Assembly: GCA_041660815.1 (NCBI GenBank) | Contig: JBAZVN010000006.1 | Location: 1 to 64,000, forward strand | Length of the DNA stretch: 64,000 bases | Direction: 5' to 3' | Origin: PALSA-1006 sp041660815 | GTDB lineage: Bacteria; Pseudomonadota; Gammaproteobacteria; Burkholderiales; Gallionellaceae | Part shown: positions 35,307 to 44,009 of the stretch, in pieces | Layout of the letters: every line of letters starts with the position of its first letter | Position numbering within the stretch: the first letter of the stretch is position 1 | Notes under the pieces: model-generated | The model's input: only the letters and a program-made list of their open reading frames with translations | Told to the model about the DNA's origin: nothing | The model's database searches: none | Position numbers and translations under genes: made by a program

Positions 35307-36509
35307 ATGTTTGCTGATCGCGTTTTATCTGGAATGCGCCCCACGGGTAGTTTGCACCTCGGGCATTATCACGGCGTGCTAAAAAATTGGGTGGAAATGC
35401 AGCAGGAATATGAATGCCTGTTTTTCGTCGCTGACTGGCATGCGCTAACCACTCATTACGACTCACCGCAAGTCATCGAACAAAGCGTGTGGGACATGGT
35501 GATTGACTGGTTGGCGGCGGGGGTCGATCCGGCGCGCGCCACCTTGTTTATTCAGTCGCGCGTCCCCGAGCATGCCGAGCTGCATTTGTTGCTCTCAATG
35601 ATTACGCCGCTGGGGTGGCTGGAACGCGTGCCAACCTACAAAGACCAGCAGGAAAAACTCTCCGAAAAAGATCTGAGCACCTATGGATTTTTGGGTTACC
35701 CCTTATTGCAAAGCGCGGATATTTTGATCTATCGCGCTACACAGGTACCGGTGGGTGAAGATCAGGTTCCGCATATTGAATTTACGCGTGAAATCGCGCG
35801 GCGCTTCAACCATATTTACGGGCGTGAAATTGGCTTTGCAGAAAAAGCCGAGGCCGCCATCAAGAAGCTTGGGAGTAAAAAGGCTAAATTATACAGTGAG
35901 TTACGTACGCGATTTCAAGAGCAGGGTGACGATGATGCACTGCAATCCGCCAAGTCATTGCTGGATGAACAACAGAGTTTAAGTTTGGGTGACCGTGAGC
36001 GTTTGTTTGGTTATCTGGAAGGGGGCGGCAAGATGATTTTGTCCGAGCCGCAAGCCATGCTCACCAAAGCGTCGAAAATGCCCGGTTTGGACGGGCACAA
36101 GATGTCCAAGTCTTATGGCAATGTGATTACCCTGCGCGAAGACGAGGCCAGTGTCGCCAAGAAAATTCGCACCATGCCCACCGATCCGGCGCGGATTCGC
36201 CGCACCGATGCGGGCGATCCCGCACGCTGCCCGGTGTGGCAACTGCATGAAGTTTATTCCAGCGAAGACACGCGGCAGTGGGCGCAACAAGGTTGCAGAA
36301 GCGCCGCTATCGGTTGCATAGAATGCAAACAACCGGTGATCAACGCGGTATTGGAGGAGCAAAAGCCGATGCGCGAACGCGCCCAACAATATCTGGACGA
36401 CCCGACGCTGGTGCGTAATATCATCGCGGACGGCTGCGAGAAAGCACGCAAGCTGGCGATTGAAACGATGCGCGATGTGCGCGAGGCGATGGGACTAAGC
36501 TACTCTTGA
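35307..36509 (+). CDS. trpS: Tryptophanyl-tRNA synthetase
   Basis: A 400-residue class I TrpRS that charges tRNA-Trp. The HIGH-type motif is GMRPTGSLHLGHYHG, and KMSKSYGN is the second ATP motif. QVPVGEDQVPHIEFTREIAR is conserved. An insertion of about 60 residues (LGSKKAKLYSELRTRFQEQG) in the middle is typical of the longer betaproteobacterial TrpRS. The stop overlaps the cysC TTG start. Confidence 0.96.
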   Translation: MFADRVLSGMRPTGSLHLGHYHGVLKNWVEMQQEYECLFFVADWHALTTHYDSPQVIEQSVWDMVIDWLAAGVDPARATLFIQSRVPEHAELHLLLSMITPLGWLERVPTYKDQQEKLSEKDLSTYGFLGYPLLQSADILIYRATQVPVGEDQVPHIEFTREIARRFNHIYGREIGFAEKAEAAIKKLGSKKAKLYSELRTRFQEQGDDDALQSAKSLLDEQQSLSLGDRERLFGYLEGGGKMILSEPQAMLTKASKMPGLDGHKMSKSYGNVITLREDEASVAKKIRTMPTDPARIRRTDAGDPARCPVWQLHEVYSSEDTRQWAQQGCRSAAIGCIECKQPVINAVLEEQKPMRERAQQYLDDPTLVRNIIADGCEKARKLAIETMRDVREAMGLSYS

Positions 36510-37144
36510 GTTGCAATATCAAACCTGAACCAACCCCGGAAAACATTGTTTGGCATCATGCCACCGTCACCCGTGCGCGGCGCGAAGCGCAAAACGGGCA
36601 TCGCGGTCTAGTGGTCTGGTTTACCGGTTTATCGGGCGCGGGTAAATCCACCTTGGCACACGCGGTGGAGGAGCATTTGCACCGCCAGGGGTGCCGTACC
36701 TTTGTACTGGACGGTGACAATGTGCGGCATGGTTTGTGTAAGGATTTGGGCTTTTCAGAAGCACATCGCAGCGAAAATATCCGGCGCGTGGGAGAAGTCG
36801 CCAAGTTAATGGCCGAAGCCGGCCTGGTTGTGTTAACCGCGTTTATTTCGCCGTTTCGCGCAGATCGCGATAATGTGCGCGCAATGCTGCAATATGATGA
36901 TTATATTGAGATTTTTTGCGATAGCGCGCTGCAGGTTTGCGAGCGGCGCGACGTAAAGGGCCTGTATCAAAAAGCCCGTGCAGGCGAAATTCCAAACTTT
37001 ACCGGCATTTCATCGCCTTATGAAGCACCGCTGAAACCGGAATTGGTGGTTGCAACCGGGCGTGAATCCCTGGAGGAGTGTGTGCACCAGGTGTTGACTG
37101 TGTTGAATGAAAATCTTGCATTAACCAGCCATGAGTCAAGCTGA
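36506..37144 (+). CDS. cysC: Adenylyl-sulfate (APS) kinase
   Basis: A 212-residue CysC that phosphorylates APS to PAPS. It has the P-loop FTGLSGAGKSTLAHA, DGDNVRHGLCKDLGFS, FISPFRADRDNVR and KARAGEIPNFTGISSPYEAP. It starts at TTG 36506, overlapping the trpS stop (TTGA), and its end overlaps scpA by 14 bases. No other cys genes are in view, so PAPS may serve sulfation rather than sulfate reduction, but this is inference. Insertion between trpS and scpA is unusual for this gene order. Confidence 0.93.
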   Translation: MSCNIKPEPTPENIVWHHATVTRARREAQNGHRGLVVWFTGLSGAGKSTLAHAVEEHLHRQGCRTFVLDGDNVRHGLCKDLGFSEAHRSENIRRVGEVAKLMAEAGLVVLTAFISPFRADRDNVRAMLQYDDYIEIFCDSALQVCERRDVKGLYQKARAGEIPNFTGISSPYEAPLKPELVVATGRESLEECVHQVLTVLNENLALTSHESS

Positions 37145-37934
37145 ACTTCAATTAACGCCCCGTGCGCTAATCCACGGCGAGCCGTTGCTGGAAATGCCGG
37201 CAGATTTGTATATTCCGCCGGATGCGCTGGAGTTAGTGCTGGAGACTTTTCAGGGGCCGCTGGATTTGTTGTTGTATCTGATCCGCAAACATAATCTGGA
37301 TGTTCTGGATATTCCGATGGCGCAGCTGACCAAGCAATACATGACGTACATTGAGCTGATGCAGCGCAATCGTCTGGAATTGGCGGCAGAATATTTGCTG
37401 ATGGCGGCGGTGCTGATTGAAATTAAATCGCGCATGCTCTTGCCGCGTCCGCCCAAGATGGGCGAGGCGGAAGTGGAAGATCCGCGTGCCGAGTTGATGC
37501 GGCGCCTGTTGGAATATGAGCAGATGAAGCTGGCCGCGCAGGCGCTGAATGTCTTGCCGCAAGCCGGTCGTGATTTTGAATTGGTACAGGTGTTAATCGA
37601 GCGTAGTGTGATCGAACGCCTGCCGGGTGTCAGCGTGGAAGAGTTGCGCATCGCCTGGATGACGTTGCTGACGCGTGCCAAAGTGCATGCGCATCATAAA
37701 GTGCGCCGCGACGAACTGTCGGTACGCGAACAAATGACGCGCTTACTCAGGCAGTTGGCGCACGGTGAATTTGAACTGTTTGAAAAATTATTCGATCAGG
37801 AAGGCGGCATTCCGCAATTGGTCGTTACTTTCATTGCCATTCTGGAATTGGCCAAGGAAACGTTAGTCGAAATTTCGCAAACTGAAACACTGGGAAATAT
37901 TTATGTCCGAACCAGCCGACTCACCCTCGAATGA
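37131..37934 (+). CDS. scpA: Segregation and condensation protein A (kleisin)
   Basis: A 267-residue ScpA kleisin, part of the SMC-ScpAB condensin. Seen is the hallmark FQGPLDLLLYLIRKHNLDVL, then DIPMAQLTKQYMTYIE and YLLMAAVLIEIKSRMLLP; the C-terminal winged helix is around 195-260. The start lies 14 bp before the cysC stop. It overlaps scpB by 32 bp. Confidence 0.94.
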   Translation: MSQAELQLTPRALIHGEPLLEMPADLYIPPDALELVLETFQGPLDLLLYLIRKHNLDVLDIPMAQLTKQYMTYIELMQRNRLELAAEYLLMAAVLIEIKSRMLLPRPPKMGEAEVEDPRAELMRRLLEYEQMKLAAQALNVLPQAGRDFELVQVLIERSVIERLPGVSVEELRIAWMTLLTRAKVHAHHKVRRDELSVREQMTRLLRQLAHGEFELFEKLFDQEGGIPQLVVTFIAILELAKETLVEISQTETLGNIYVRTSRLTLE

Positions 37935-38517
37935 ACCCGCACTGCCAGCCGTAGCCGTCGGTAGCGCTGCGGTGCAGGGAGATGTGCTGCTCCTCAAGAT
38001 TTTTGAGGCAGCGCTGATGACCACCACTGAACCTTTGTCCTTATCCGAATTGCGCAAGCTCGCCGACAGCGCTTTGGATAATCGCAGCATAGAAGCGTTG
38101 CTTGCCCGGCTCGCGGAAAAATATGTGGAGAGTGGCGTTGAATTAAACCGGGTTGCCAGCGGCTGGCGTTTCCGTGCGCGTCCTGAAATGCAGGTTTATA
38201 TCGAGCGACTCGATCCGCAAAAGCCGCCCAGATATTCGCGTGCGGTGATGGAAACCCTGGCGATCATTGCCTATCGCCAGCCGGTGACGCGCGGAGATAT
38301 CGAAGAAATTCGCGGCGTCGTGGTATCGGCGCAAGTGCTGAAAACGCTGGAGTCGCGCGGCTGGATTGAGAGCATCGGCACGCGCGATACGCCCGGTAAG
38401 CCGGCGTTGTATGCCACAACCAAACAATTGCTGGATGATTTGAATCTGCGCTCGCTGAGTGAATTGCCCGCGCTGGCGGAAATGGGCAATTTGTTGGAAG
38501 TAAATCAAGCCGCATAA
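37903..38517 (+). CDS. scpB: Segregation and condensation protein B
   Basis: A 204-residue ScpB, a dimeric winged-helix partner of ScpA. Conserved stretches are LKIFEAALMTTTEPLSLSEL, GWRFRARPEMQVYIERL and YSRAVMETLAIIAYRQPVTR, then GDIEEIRGVV. The N-terminal 20 residues before LKIFEAAL are low-complexity. rluB, which often follows, is absent; a MITE-like repeat starts 24 bp after the stop. Confidence 0.93.
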   Translation: MSEPADSPSNEPALPAVAVGSAAVQGDVLLLKIFEAALMTTTEPLSLSELRKLADSALDNRSIEALLARLAEKYVESGVELNRVASGWRFRARPEMQVYIERLDPQKPPRYSRAVMETLAIIAYRQPVTRGDIEEIRGVVVSAQVLKTLESRGWIESIGTRDTPGKPALYATTKQLLDDLNLRSLSELPALAEMGNLLEVNQAA

Positions 38518-38540
38518 ATATACCGCCATGACAGGGTTTA

Positions 38541-38681
38541 GGGTGTCTCTAACAATTCAATTTTCGAAGCCAGGCAAGGCGCGAACAAAAAATTAGGACG
38601 CAGCATATGCATGATATGTAAGGAGTAATTTTTTGTGAACAACGCAGCATCGCGAAGTAAATTTAATTTTTAGAGGTGCCC
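38541..38681 (+). repeat. MITE-like repeat, copy A
   Basis: A roughly 141-bp palindrome-ended element. The left end is GGGTGTCTCT, the right end AGAGGTGCCC, and inside it carries aggacgcagcatatgcatga and taaggagtaattttttg. Copies B (39465-39604) and C (47055-47199) match this in inverted orientation. No ORF for a transposase is inside. Its right end lies 5 bp before the methyltransferase start and supplies the gaggtg that would serve as its ribosome site. Confidence 0.85.
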
Positions 38682-38686
38682 TTTAG

Positions 38687-39463
38687 ATGAAACACATTTC
38701 TTCGCGCGACAATGCGTTTTTTAAAGAATTGGCCAAGCTGGCGGGCTCGTCTAAACAGCGGCGTCAGGCACAGCAGACTTTGTTGGATGGCGCACATTTG
38801 TTGGCGGCCTATTTGGCAAGCGGAGCTAAGCCATTGCATTTGTTGGTCAATGCAGCCGGGCTTAATGATCCCGAGGTGTTGGAGCTGCTTAAGCAATCAG
38901 GAAACACCCCGATTACCCAATTAGATCAGACGCTGTTTAAAGAGCTTAGCGAGTTAAAAACGCAAAGTGGAATTTTGGCGTTGATCGCACTCCCGCAGCC
39001 CCGTGTTACCCCCGGGAAAAGTCAATTTTGTATTCTGCTGGAAGATGTGCAAGATCCCGGAAATGTGGGTTCCATCCTGCGCTCGGCTGCGGCAGCCGGT
39101 TGTGATGCAGCCTATCTTTCGGCTGGCTGCGCGGATGTCTGGTCGCCCAAGGTATTGCGCGCCGGGATGGGCGGACAGTTTGTCATGAGTATTTACGAGC
39201 ATGTCGATTTATTGACGACTGCACAGCAGTTTTCTGGAAAGTTATTTGCGACCGCATTGACTGCGCCCGAGAGCCTATATCAAGCCAATTTGGCCGGAAG
39301 CATTGGCTTGGTGCTGGGCAATGAAGGAAGTGGTTTGTCGGCACAATTATTGGATTGTGTGACACAGCAAATCAAGATTCCGATGCCGGGGAAAGTGGAG
39401 TCGTTAAATGTGGCTGCAGCCGCCGCTGTGTGTCTCTTCGAAGCGGCACGGCAACGCGGATAA
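38687..39463 (+). CDS. TrmH-family (SpoU) RNA 2'-O-methyltransferase
   Basis: A 258-residue SPOUT methyltransferase. The N-terminal substrate-binding region (KELAKLAGSSKQRRQAQQTL, then LLDGAHLL) is followed by the knotted catalytic domain with LEDVQDPGNVGSILRSAAAA, VLGNEGSGLS and the SAM-binding IPMPGKVESLNVAAAAAVCL. Such enzymes methylate ribose 2'-O in tRNA or 23S rRNA (TrmH, RlmB); the target here cannot be fixed. The gene is bracketed by inverted MITE copies A and B. Confidence 0.92.
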   Translation: MKHISSRDNAFFKELAKLAGSSKQRRQAQQTLLDGAHLLAAYLASGAKPLHLLVNAAGLNDPEVLELLKQSGNTPITQLDQTLFKELSELKTQSGILALIALPQPRVTPGKSQFCILLEDVQDPGNVGSILRSAAAAGCDAAYLSAGCADVWSPKVLRAGMGGQFVMSIYEHVDLLTTAQQFSGKLFATALTAPESLYQANLAGSIGLVLGNEGSGLSAQLLDCVTQQIKIPMPGKVESLNVAAAAAVCLFEAARQRG

Positions 39464-39464
39464 A

Positions 39465-39604
39465 GCGCGCCTTTAAAACTGAATTTACTTCGCTATGTTG
39501 CGTCGCTCACAAAAAATTACTCCTTACATATCAAGTATATGCTGCGTCCTAATTTTTTGTTCGGGTCTTACCTAGCTTTGAAAATTATATTTTGAGAGAC
39601 ACCC
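39465..39604 (-). repeat. MITE-like repeat, copy B (inverted to A)
   Basis: Relative to copy A it is in reverse orientation, starting right after the methyltransferase stop. Its outer end AGAGACACCC (39595-39604) is the exact inverse of the outer end of copy A (GGGTGTCTCT). The inner end is degraded (gcgcctttaaaactg). A TATAAT for the SLBB gene begins 6 bp beyond it. Confidence 0.8.
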
Positions 39605-39609
39605 TCAAG

Positions 39610-39615
39610 TATAAT
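39610..39615 (+). promoter_or_regulatory. Candidate -10 box of the SLBB gene, at the edge of MITE copy B
   Basis: TATAAT in the context aagtataatgcgcgac. At normal spacing any -35 element would have to lie inside the MITE. No clear hexamer is visible there. Confidence 0.4.
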
Positions 39616-39666
39616 GCGCGACTTTGCGGGATGCCGCTATCCCGATCGCTTACATGGAGTACGCAA

Positions 39667-42600
39667 TTGAAATTTAATATATCTTTAAATAGTGAATATA
39701 ATCAAATGGTTAATAAAATACTTCGCATTTTCGCAGTATCCTGCTTGCTGATTTTTTCAGATTTCACTCTTGCGGTCACTCCCGAGCAACTGCAACAGTT
39801 GCAGAATTTATCTCCTGATCAATTGCAGCAACTTAAACAAATGTCACCCGAGCAACGTGCCGCTTTACAGCAGCAAGCCGGCGCAGGAGTAACGCCAGCC
39901 GGCGCAAAAGTTATCGTTCCGCCGCCTGCTATGCAATCGCGTGAAACTGGGATGGGGCGCTTGGAATATGACATGAAAACCCCGTCGGTGGATGCTAAAT
40001 TGTCCAATGTAGAGGTGGTTGCGTCACCTCAGGCCAATGTACCGGTTGAGCAAGTGTCTGGAAAAGCGACAGAAAATGTTGAAGTGCGGCGCGGCTTTGA
40101 AGCCTTTGCCAGAGAATCCAAGCCGATGACCGTGAGTACAGAGGGCTTGCAGCAGTTCGGTTATGAATTGTTTGCCAGCCAACCCAGCACTTTTGCGCCC
40201 GCAACCGATATCCCCGTTCCGCCCGAATATGTGCTGGGGCCGGGGGATGAAATAAAAGTGCAGATGTTTGGTAAAGATAATCTTAATTTGGCGCTGACCG
40301 TGGATCGCGAAGGTGCCGTTTCTTTCCCGCAAATTGGACCAATTTCACTTGCCGGACTCAGTTTTGCCCAAGCTAAAGCCACGCTTGCGGATCAAATTAA
40401 ACAAAGAATGATCGGTGTTTCGGCCAGCATTACCATGGGGCAATTGCGTTCAATTCGGATTTTTGCATTGGGTGATGTCTATCGCCCCGGCTCTTATACC
40501 GTAAGCGGTTTGGCGACTTTATCGCATGCGCTGTTTGCCTCCGGCGGTGTGAAAAAGATTGGTTCGTTACGCAATATTGAACTTAAGCGCAATGGTCGTA
40601 AAGTCACTACTATTGATTTGTATGACTTTTTATTAAAAGGAAATACCAGCCGCGATGTGCGTTTGTTGCCCGGTGATGTGGTGTTTGTACCCACCATTGG
40701 TAAAACTGTTGCCATTGCAGGTGAAGTAGTGCGTCCCGCAATCTATGAGTTGGCTGGCGAGACCAATGTGGGAGATATTCTTAAGCTATCCGGAGGTCTG
40801 TTGCCTAATGCTTATACTAGCAAAGCCTTAATCGAACGGTTTAATCCGAAAGGAGATAAGCAGGTGGTAAATATCGACCTATCGGGAAGCGGATTATCGG
40901 CACCGATAAAAAATGGCGATGTGATTAAGGTATTTACCGCCACAGATTATGAAACCAACCAAGTGTTGCTAGTGGGTAATGTTAAACGTCCGGGTAAAGT
41001 AGCGTGGAATCCCGGCATGAAAGTTTTGGATTTGATTTCAAGCCGCGATGATCTTTTGCCTGAATCATTGATGGACTACGGCATTATCGAAAGTGAGGCA
41101 GAAGATACCCGTGAGCCGGTGGTGACGCGTTTTAAATTGGGTGAGTTGATGGAAAAAGGTAAAGCGGCAGGAGCGCTGAATGTTGCGCTAAAGCCGCGCG
41201 ATCGCGTGTATGTGTTTCAGCGGGCCAATTTTCGCGAGCAGCCCAAATTGACTATTGTCGGGAGTGTGCAAACTCCGGGGCAATATGAATTAAAACGGAA
41301 TATGCGTTTGGCTGACTTGGTTCTGGCCGCCGGTGGAATATTGCGTGATACCGACCTTGGAACCGCAGAAATATATCGTACTGATCCGTTGACCAAAATG
41401 GTCAGTTTGAATAAGGTCAATTTGGCGGGTGCCATGGCTTCGCAGCCTGAAGATGACTTCTTGTTGCAAGATTTGGATCGGGTCGTTATTCACTCAGTGT
41501 ATGAGACAAAGCTGAACGAAATGGTGACGATTAGCGGGCAAGTGCATCGTCCCGGCACGGTTCCGTTGAGTGAAGGAATGCGTATAGCGGATTTGGTTTT
41601 TGCGGGTGGCAATGTCAGTGAGTTTGCTTTTCTGAAAAAAGCCAGATTAACCCGCTACAAAATTGAAAATGGCGAAAAGCGCGTCTCGCTGAATATCGAT
41701 GTTGATTTAAGCTCTGCCTTGCAGGGAATTGAAGCTGCCAACTTACCGCTTGAGCCGTATGACATACTGTATATCAACCGGATAAACGATGAGCCTAATT
41801 TGGAAGTGGTGTCTGTGTTTGGTGAGGTTCATAAACCATCAAATCAAATTCCGCTCATTCAAGGCATGCGCATTGCAGATTTATTATTTGCAGCAGGAAA
41901 TGTCACCGAGCGGGCGTACTTAGCCAAAGGCGAAGTTACCCGTTTTAAAGTGGTCAATGGTGAGAGACGCGAGAGTGAACACTTTGAAGTTGATCTATCA
42001 GCCGCGCTAAAAGGCGATGAAAAAGCCAATATTGTCTTGCAACCCTATGATAATTTGACGGTTAGACGTTTATCCGGCTGGAACGAGGCTGAACAAGTGA
42101 CTATTCTTGGCGAAGTTCAACATAAAGGTGCTTATCCCATCCAAAATGGTGAGCGACTCTCAGACGTGCTTGCCCGCACCGGCGGTTTTACTAAAGATGC
42201 ATATTTGCCTGCCGCAATCTTTATTCGCGAGTCCATCCGGGTTGAGCAGCAAAAACAACTGGATGAAATGGTGCGCCGCATGGAAGCAGAATTAGCCAAG
42301 CGCCAGGAAACTTCGTTGGTACGGGATGCAACGTTAGCGCAACATAAGCAAGAGGGGGAAGCAGCTGCTTCTCGAATTCTTGATCAATTGAAGTCAGTTC
42401 GGGCGACCGGCCGACTGGTGATTGAGTTGGCAGATATTGAAACTTTAAAGAAGAGTCATTTTGATATCCAGTTGCGCGATGGGGATAAGCTGTACATTCC
42501 CAAGCGTCCGGATGAGGTATTGGTGCTAGGCGAAGTGTATAACCAGAGTGCGCTGATTTATGAGCCGGGTAAAAGTGCCAACGCGTATTTGAAAGATGCC

Positions 42601-42831
42601 GGCGTGACGCGGATGGCGGATACGAGTGAAATGTATTATGTGCGTGCAAACGGTAAAATCGAAACGAAGGGTTGGCTATTTGGTAACTCTATGCAGCCCG
42701 GAGATGCCATCGTGGTTCCGGTTAGCGTGAGTTATTTCAATCTGCTGGATTCCGTATTGGATTGGTCGCGTGCCACGATGCAGATTGCCACCACGATTGC
42801 AACGCTTAAATACATTGGGGTGGTTAAATGA
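39667..42831 (+). CDS. Giant multi-SLBB polysaccharide export protein
   Basis: A protein of about 1054 residues, far longer than Wza-type exporters (about 380). After a signal peptide (ILRIFAVSCLLIFSDFTLAV) comes a Gln-rich segment (LQQLQNLSPDQLQQLKQMSP), a polysaccharide-export domain (VLGPGDEIKVQMFGKDNLNL) and about six SLBB-type beta-grasp repeats (FALGDVYRPGSY, IAGEVVRPAIY, LVGNVKRPGKV, ISGQVHRPGTV, VFGEVHKPSNQ and ILGEVQHKGAY), then a helical region (about 880-920) and a last SLBB-like repeat. TTG 39667 is preferred for ggag 7 bases upstream; ATG 39706 is the alternative. It forms the outer-membrane channel for capsule or EPS. It overlaps the Wzz-like gene (ATGA). Confidence 0.88.
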   Translation: MKFNISLNSEYNQMVNKILRIFAVSCLLIFSDFTLAVTPEQLQQLQNLSPDQLQQLKQMSPEQRAALQQQAGAGVTPAGAKVIVPPPAMQSRETGMGRLEYDMKTPSVDAKLSNVEVVASPQANVPVEQVSGKATENVEVRRGFEAFARESKPMTVSTEGLQQFGYELFASQPSTFAPATDIPVPPEYVLGPGDEIKVQMFGKDNLNLALTVDREGAVSFPQIGPISLAGLSFAQAKATLADQIKQRMIGVSASITMGQLRSIRIFALGDVYRPGSYTVSGLATLSHALFASGGVKKIGSLRNIELKRNGRKVTTIDLYDFLLKGNTSRDVRLLPGDVVFVPTIGKTVAIAGEVVRPAIYELAGETNVGDILKLSGGLLPNAYTSKALIERFNPKGDKQVVNIDLSGSGLSAPIKNGDVIKVFTATDYETNQVLLVGNVKRPGKVAWNPGMKVLDLISSRDDLLPESLMDYGIIESEAEDTREPVVTRFKLGELMEKGKAAGALNVALKPRDRVYVFQRANFREQPKLTIVGSVQTPGQYELKRNMRLADLVLAAGGILRDTDLGTAEIYRTDPLTKMVSLNKVNLAGAMASQPEDDFLLQDLDRVVIHSVYETKLNEMVTISGQVHRPGTVPLSEGMRIADLVFAGGNVSEFAFLKKARLTRYKIENGEKRVSLNIDVDLSSALQGIEAANLPLEPYDILYINRINDEPNLEVVSVFGEVHKPSNQIPLIQGMRIADLLFAAGNVTERAYLAKGEVTRFKVVNGERRESEHFEVDLSAALKGDEKANIVLQPYDNLTVRRLSGWNEAEQVTILGEVQHKGAYPIQNGERLSDVLARTGGFTKDAYLPAAIFIRESIRVEQQKQLDEMVRRMEAELAKRQETSLVRDATLAQHKQEGEAAASRILDQLKSVRATGRLVIELADIETLKKSHFDIQLRDGDKLYIPKRPDEVLVLGEVYNQSALIYEPGKSANAYLKDAGVTRMADTSEMYYVRANGKIETKGWLFGNSMQPGDAIVVPVSVSYFNLLDSVLDWSRATMQIATTIATLKYIGVVK

Positions 42832-43820
42832 GTGAACATCCGCTAAGCAAGCCTGAGCCGCTACTTGCATCGCCTCAGCAGCCCGTCAATTATCATCCGG
42901 AAATTGAGGAAGATGAGATCAATCTGCTGGACTTATTGATTACGTTGTTAAAGCATAAGGTAATGATTATAGTGGTGCCGCTGCTAGTGGCGGTGCTTGC
43001 GGCTGGATATTCTTTAACCCTTAAAAATATTTATCGTGCCGAGGTACTGCTTGCGCCAGTGGGCGATGAAAAAGGCGGCGGTGCCTCATCCATGTTGGGT
43101 GGCTTGGGCGGGCTGGCTTCTTTGGCCGGTGTCTCGTTGGGCGGTGGTGGCAGCACGGAACAAAATATTGCGATTTTGAAATCGCGCGAGTTTTTAGTCA
43201 AATTTGTTGAAGATACAAATTTAATGCCGATTTTGTTTGAAGAGGCCTGGGATGCGGAAAAGAAAGCTTGGAAAGAACCTGATCCCAAAAAACAACCGAG
43301 ACTTAGGGATGGAGCTGCCGCTTTTTTAAGTTTAATTATTATTGAAAATGATAAAAAAACTTCGTTAATTACCCTTGCTATTGAATGGACAGACAAGAAA
43401 CAGGCGGCAGAGTGGGCGAATGAACTGGTTTTAAGATTGAATAAGTATCTGGGCGAGCAGGCCATCGCGCGCGGCGATGGTAATCTGGAATATTTAAATC
43501 AGGAATTGATGCGCACCCAGATTGAGGATTTTCGTAAAACGTTATTTGACTTAATTGCCCAAGAGCAGAAAAAAGCGATGCTGGCGAAGACGCAAAAAGA
43601 CTTTGCATTCAGGGTATTGGATCATGCCGTGGAGCCCGATAAAAAGATTAAGCCGAAGCGCGCACTAATTGTATTGTTGGCCGGCTTGGTGGCATTTTTC
43701 CTGACGGTAATCTGGGCGTTTGTTAAAGAAGCGATGCTGCGCGCCAAGCAGGAACCCGAGCAAGCACAACGTTGGGCTGAACTGCGCCAAGCGTTAAGTT
43801 TTAAACGCCCGCCAAAATAA
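42828..43820 (+). CDS. Wzz/chain-length-determinant family protein
   Basis: A 330-residue polysaccharide co-polymerase. A hydrophobic N-terminal helix (VMIIVVPLLVAVLAAGYSLT) follows a cytoplasmic tail with EIEEDEINLLDLLITLLKHK, the usual Wzz start; a periplasmic domain with a glycine-rich loop (GLGGLASLAGVSLGGGGSTE) and a C-terminal membrane helix (ALIVLLAGLVAFFLTVIWAF) after a basic motif. It has no cytoplasmic tyrosine kinase domain. It would control chain length in the export complex with the SLBB protein. Confidence 0.87.
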   Translation: MSEHPLSKPEPLLASPQQPVNYHPEIEEDEINLLDLLITLLKHKVMIIVVPLLVAVLAAGYSLTLKNIYRAEVLLAPVGDEKGGGASSMLGGLGGLASLAGVSLGGGGSTEQNIAILKSREFLVKFVEDTNLMPILFEEAWDAEKKAWKEPDPKKQPRLRDGAAAFLSLIIIENDKKTSLITLAIEWTDKKQAAEWANELVLRLNKYLGEQAIARGDGNLEYLNQELMRTQIEDFRKTLFDLIAQEQKKAMLAKTQKDFAFRVLDHAVEPDKKIKPKRALIVLLAGLVAFFLTVIWAFVKEAMLRAKQEPEQAQRWAELRQALSFKRPPK

Positions 43821-43835
43821 GGCCGGCCGTTCCAA

Positions 43836-43884
43836 TTTGGAGTGTGGCGGCATGATGCCGCTGGCGCTTAGTGCAACGCTCAAA
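43836..43884. repeat. Partial REP-like element
   Basis: TTTGGAGTG and an inner hairpin GCGGCA-TGA-TGCCGC (43847-43861) recall the left half of the element at 31742-31817. The right half ends gtgcaacgctcaaa rather than GCACTCCAAA, so the copy is diverged. The region 43821-44009 holds no gene. Confidence 0.5.
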
Positions 43885-43925
43885 CCGAGCAGTCATGCCT
43901 GAAAAACGATTAGCCATCTCCCCGG

Positions 43926-43980
43926 TGAAACTTCTTCTAGCCATTTCACTAAGCCAACAAGTTGGCAAGTGACTGGTTAT
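43926..43980. repeat. Covarying hairpin repeat, copy 1
   Basis: Stems nest as TAGCCA/TGGTTA, TCACT/AGTGA and GCCAAC/GTTGGC with an AA loop. The second copy at 49408-49459 keeps this fold with changed bases: CCACT/AGTGG and GCCAGC/GCTGGC. The tail gcaagtgattggttat is repeated at 43998-44013 and runs into the LysR gene end. Confidence 0.6.
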
Positions 43981-44009
43981 AAGCTGCAAAAAACGCAGCA
44001 AGTGATTGG

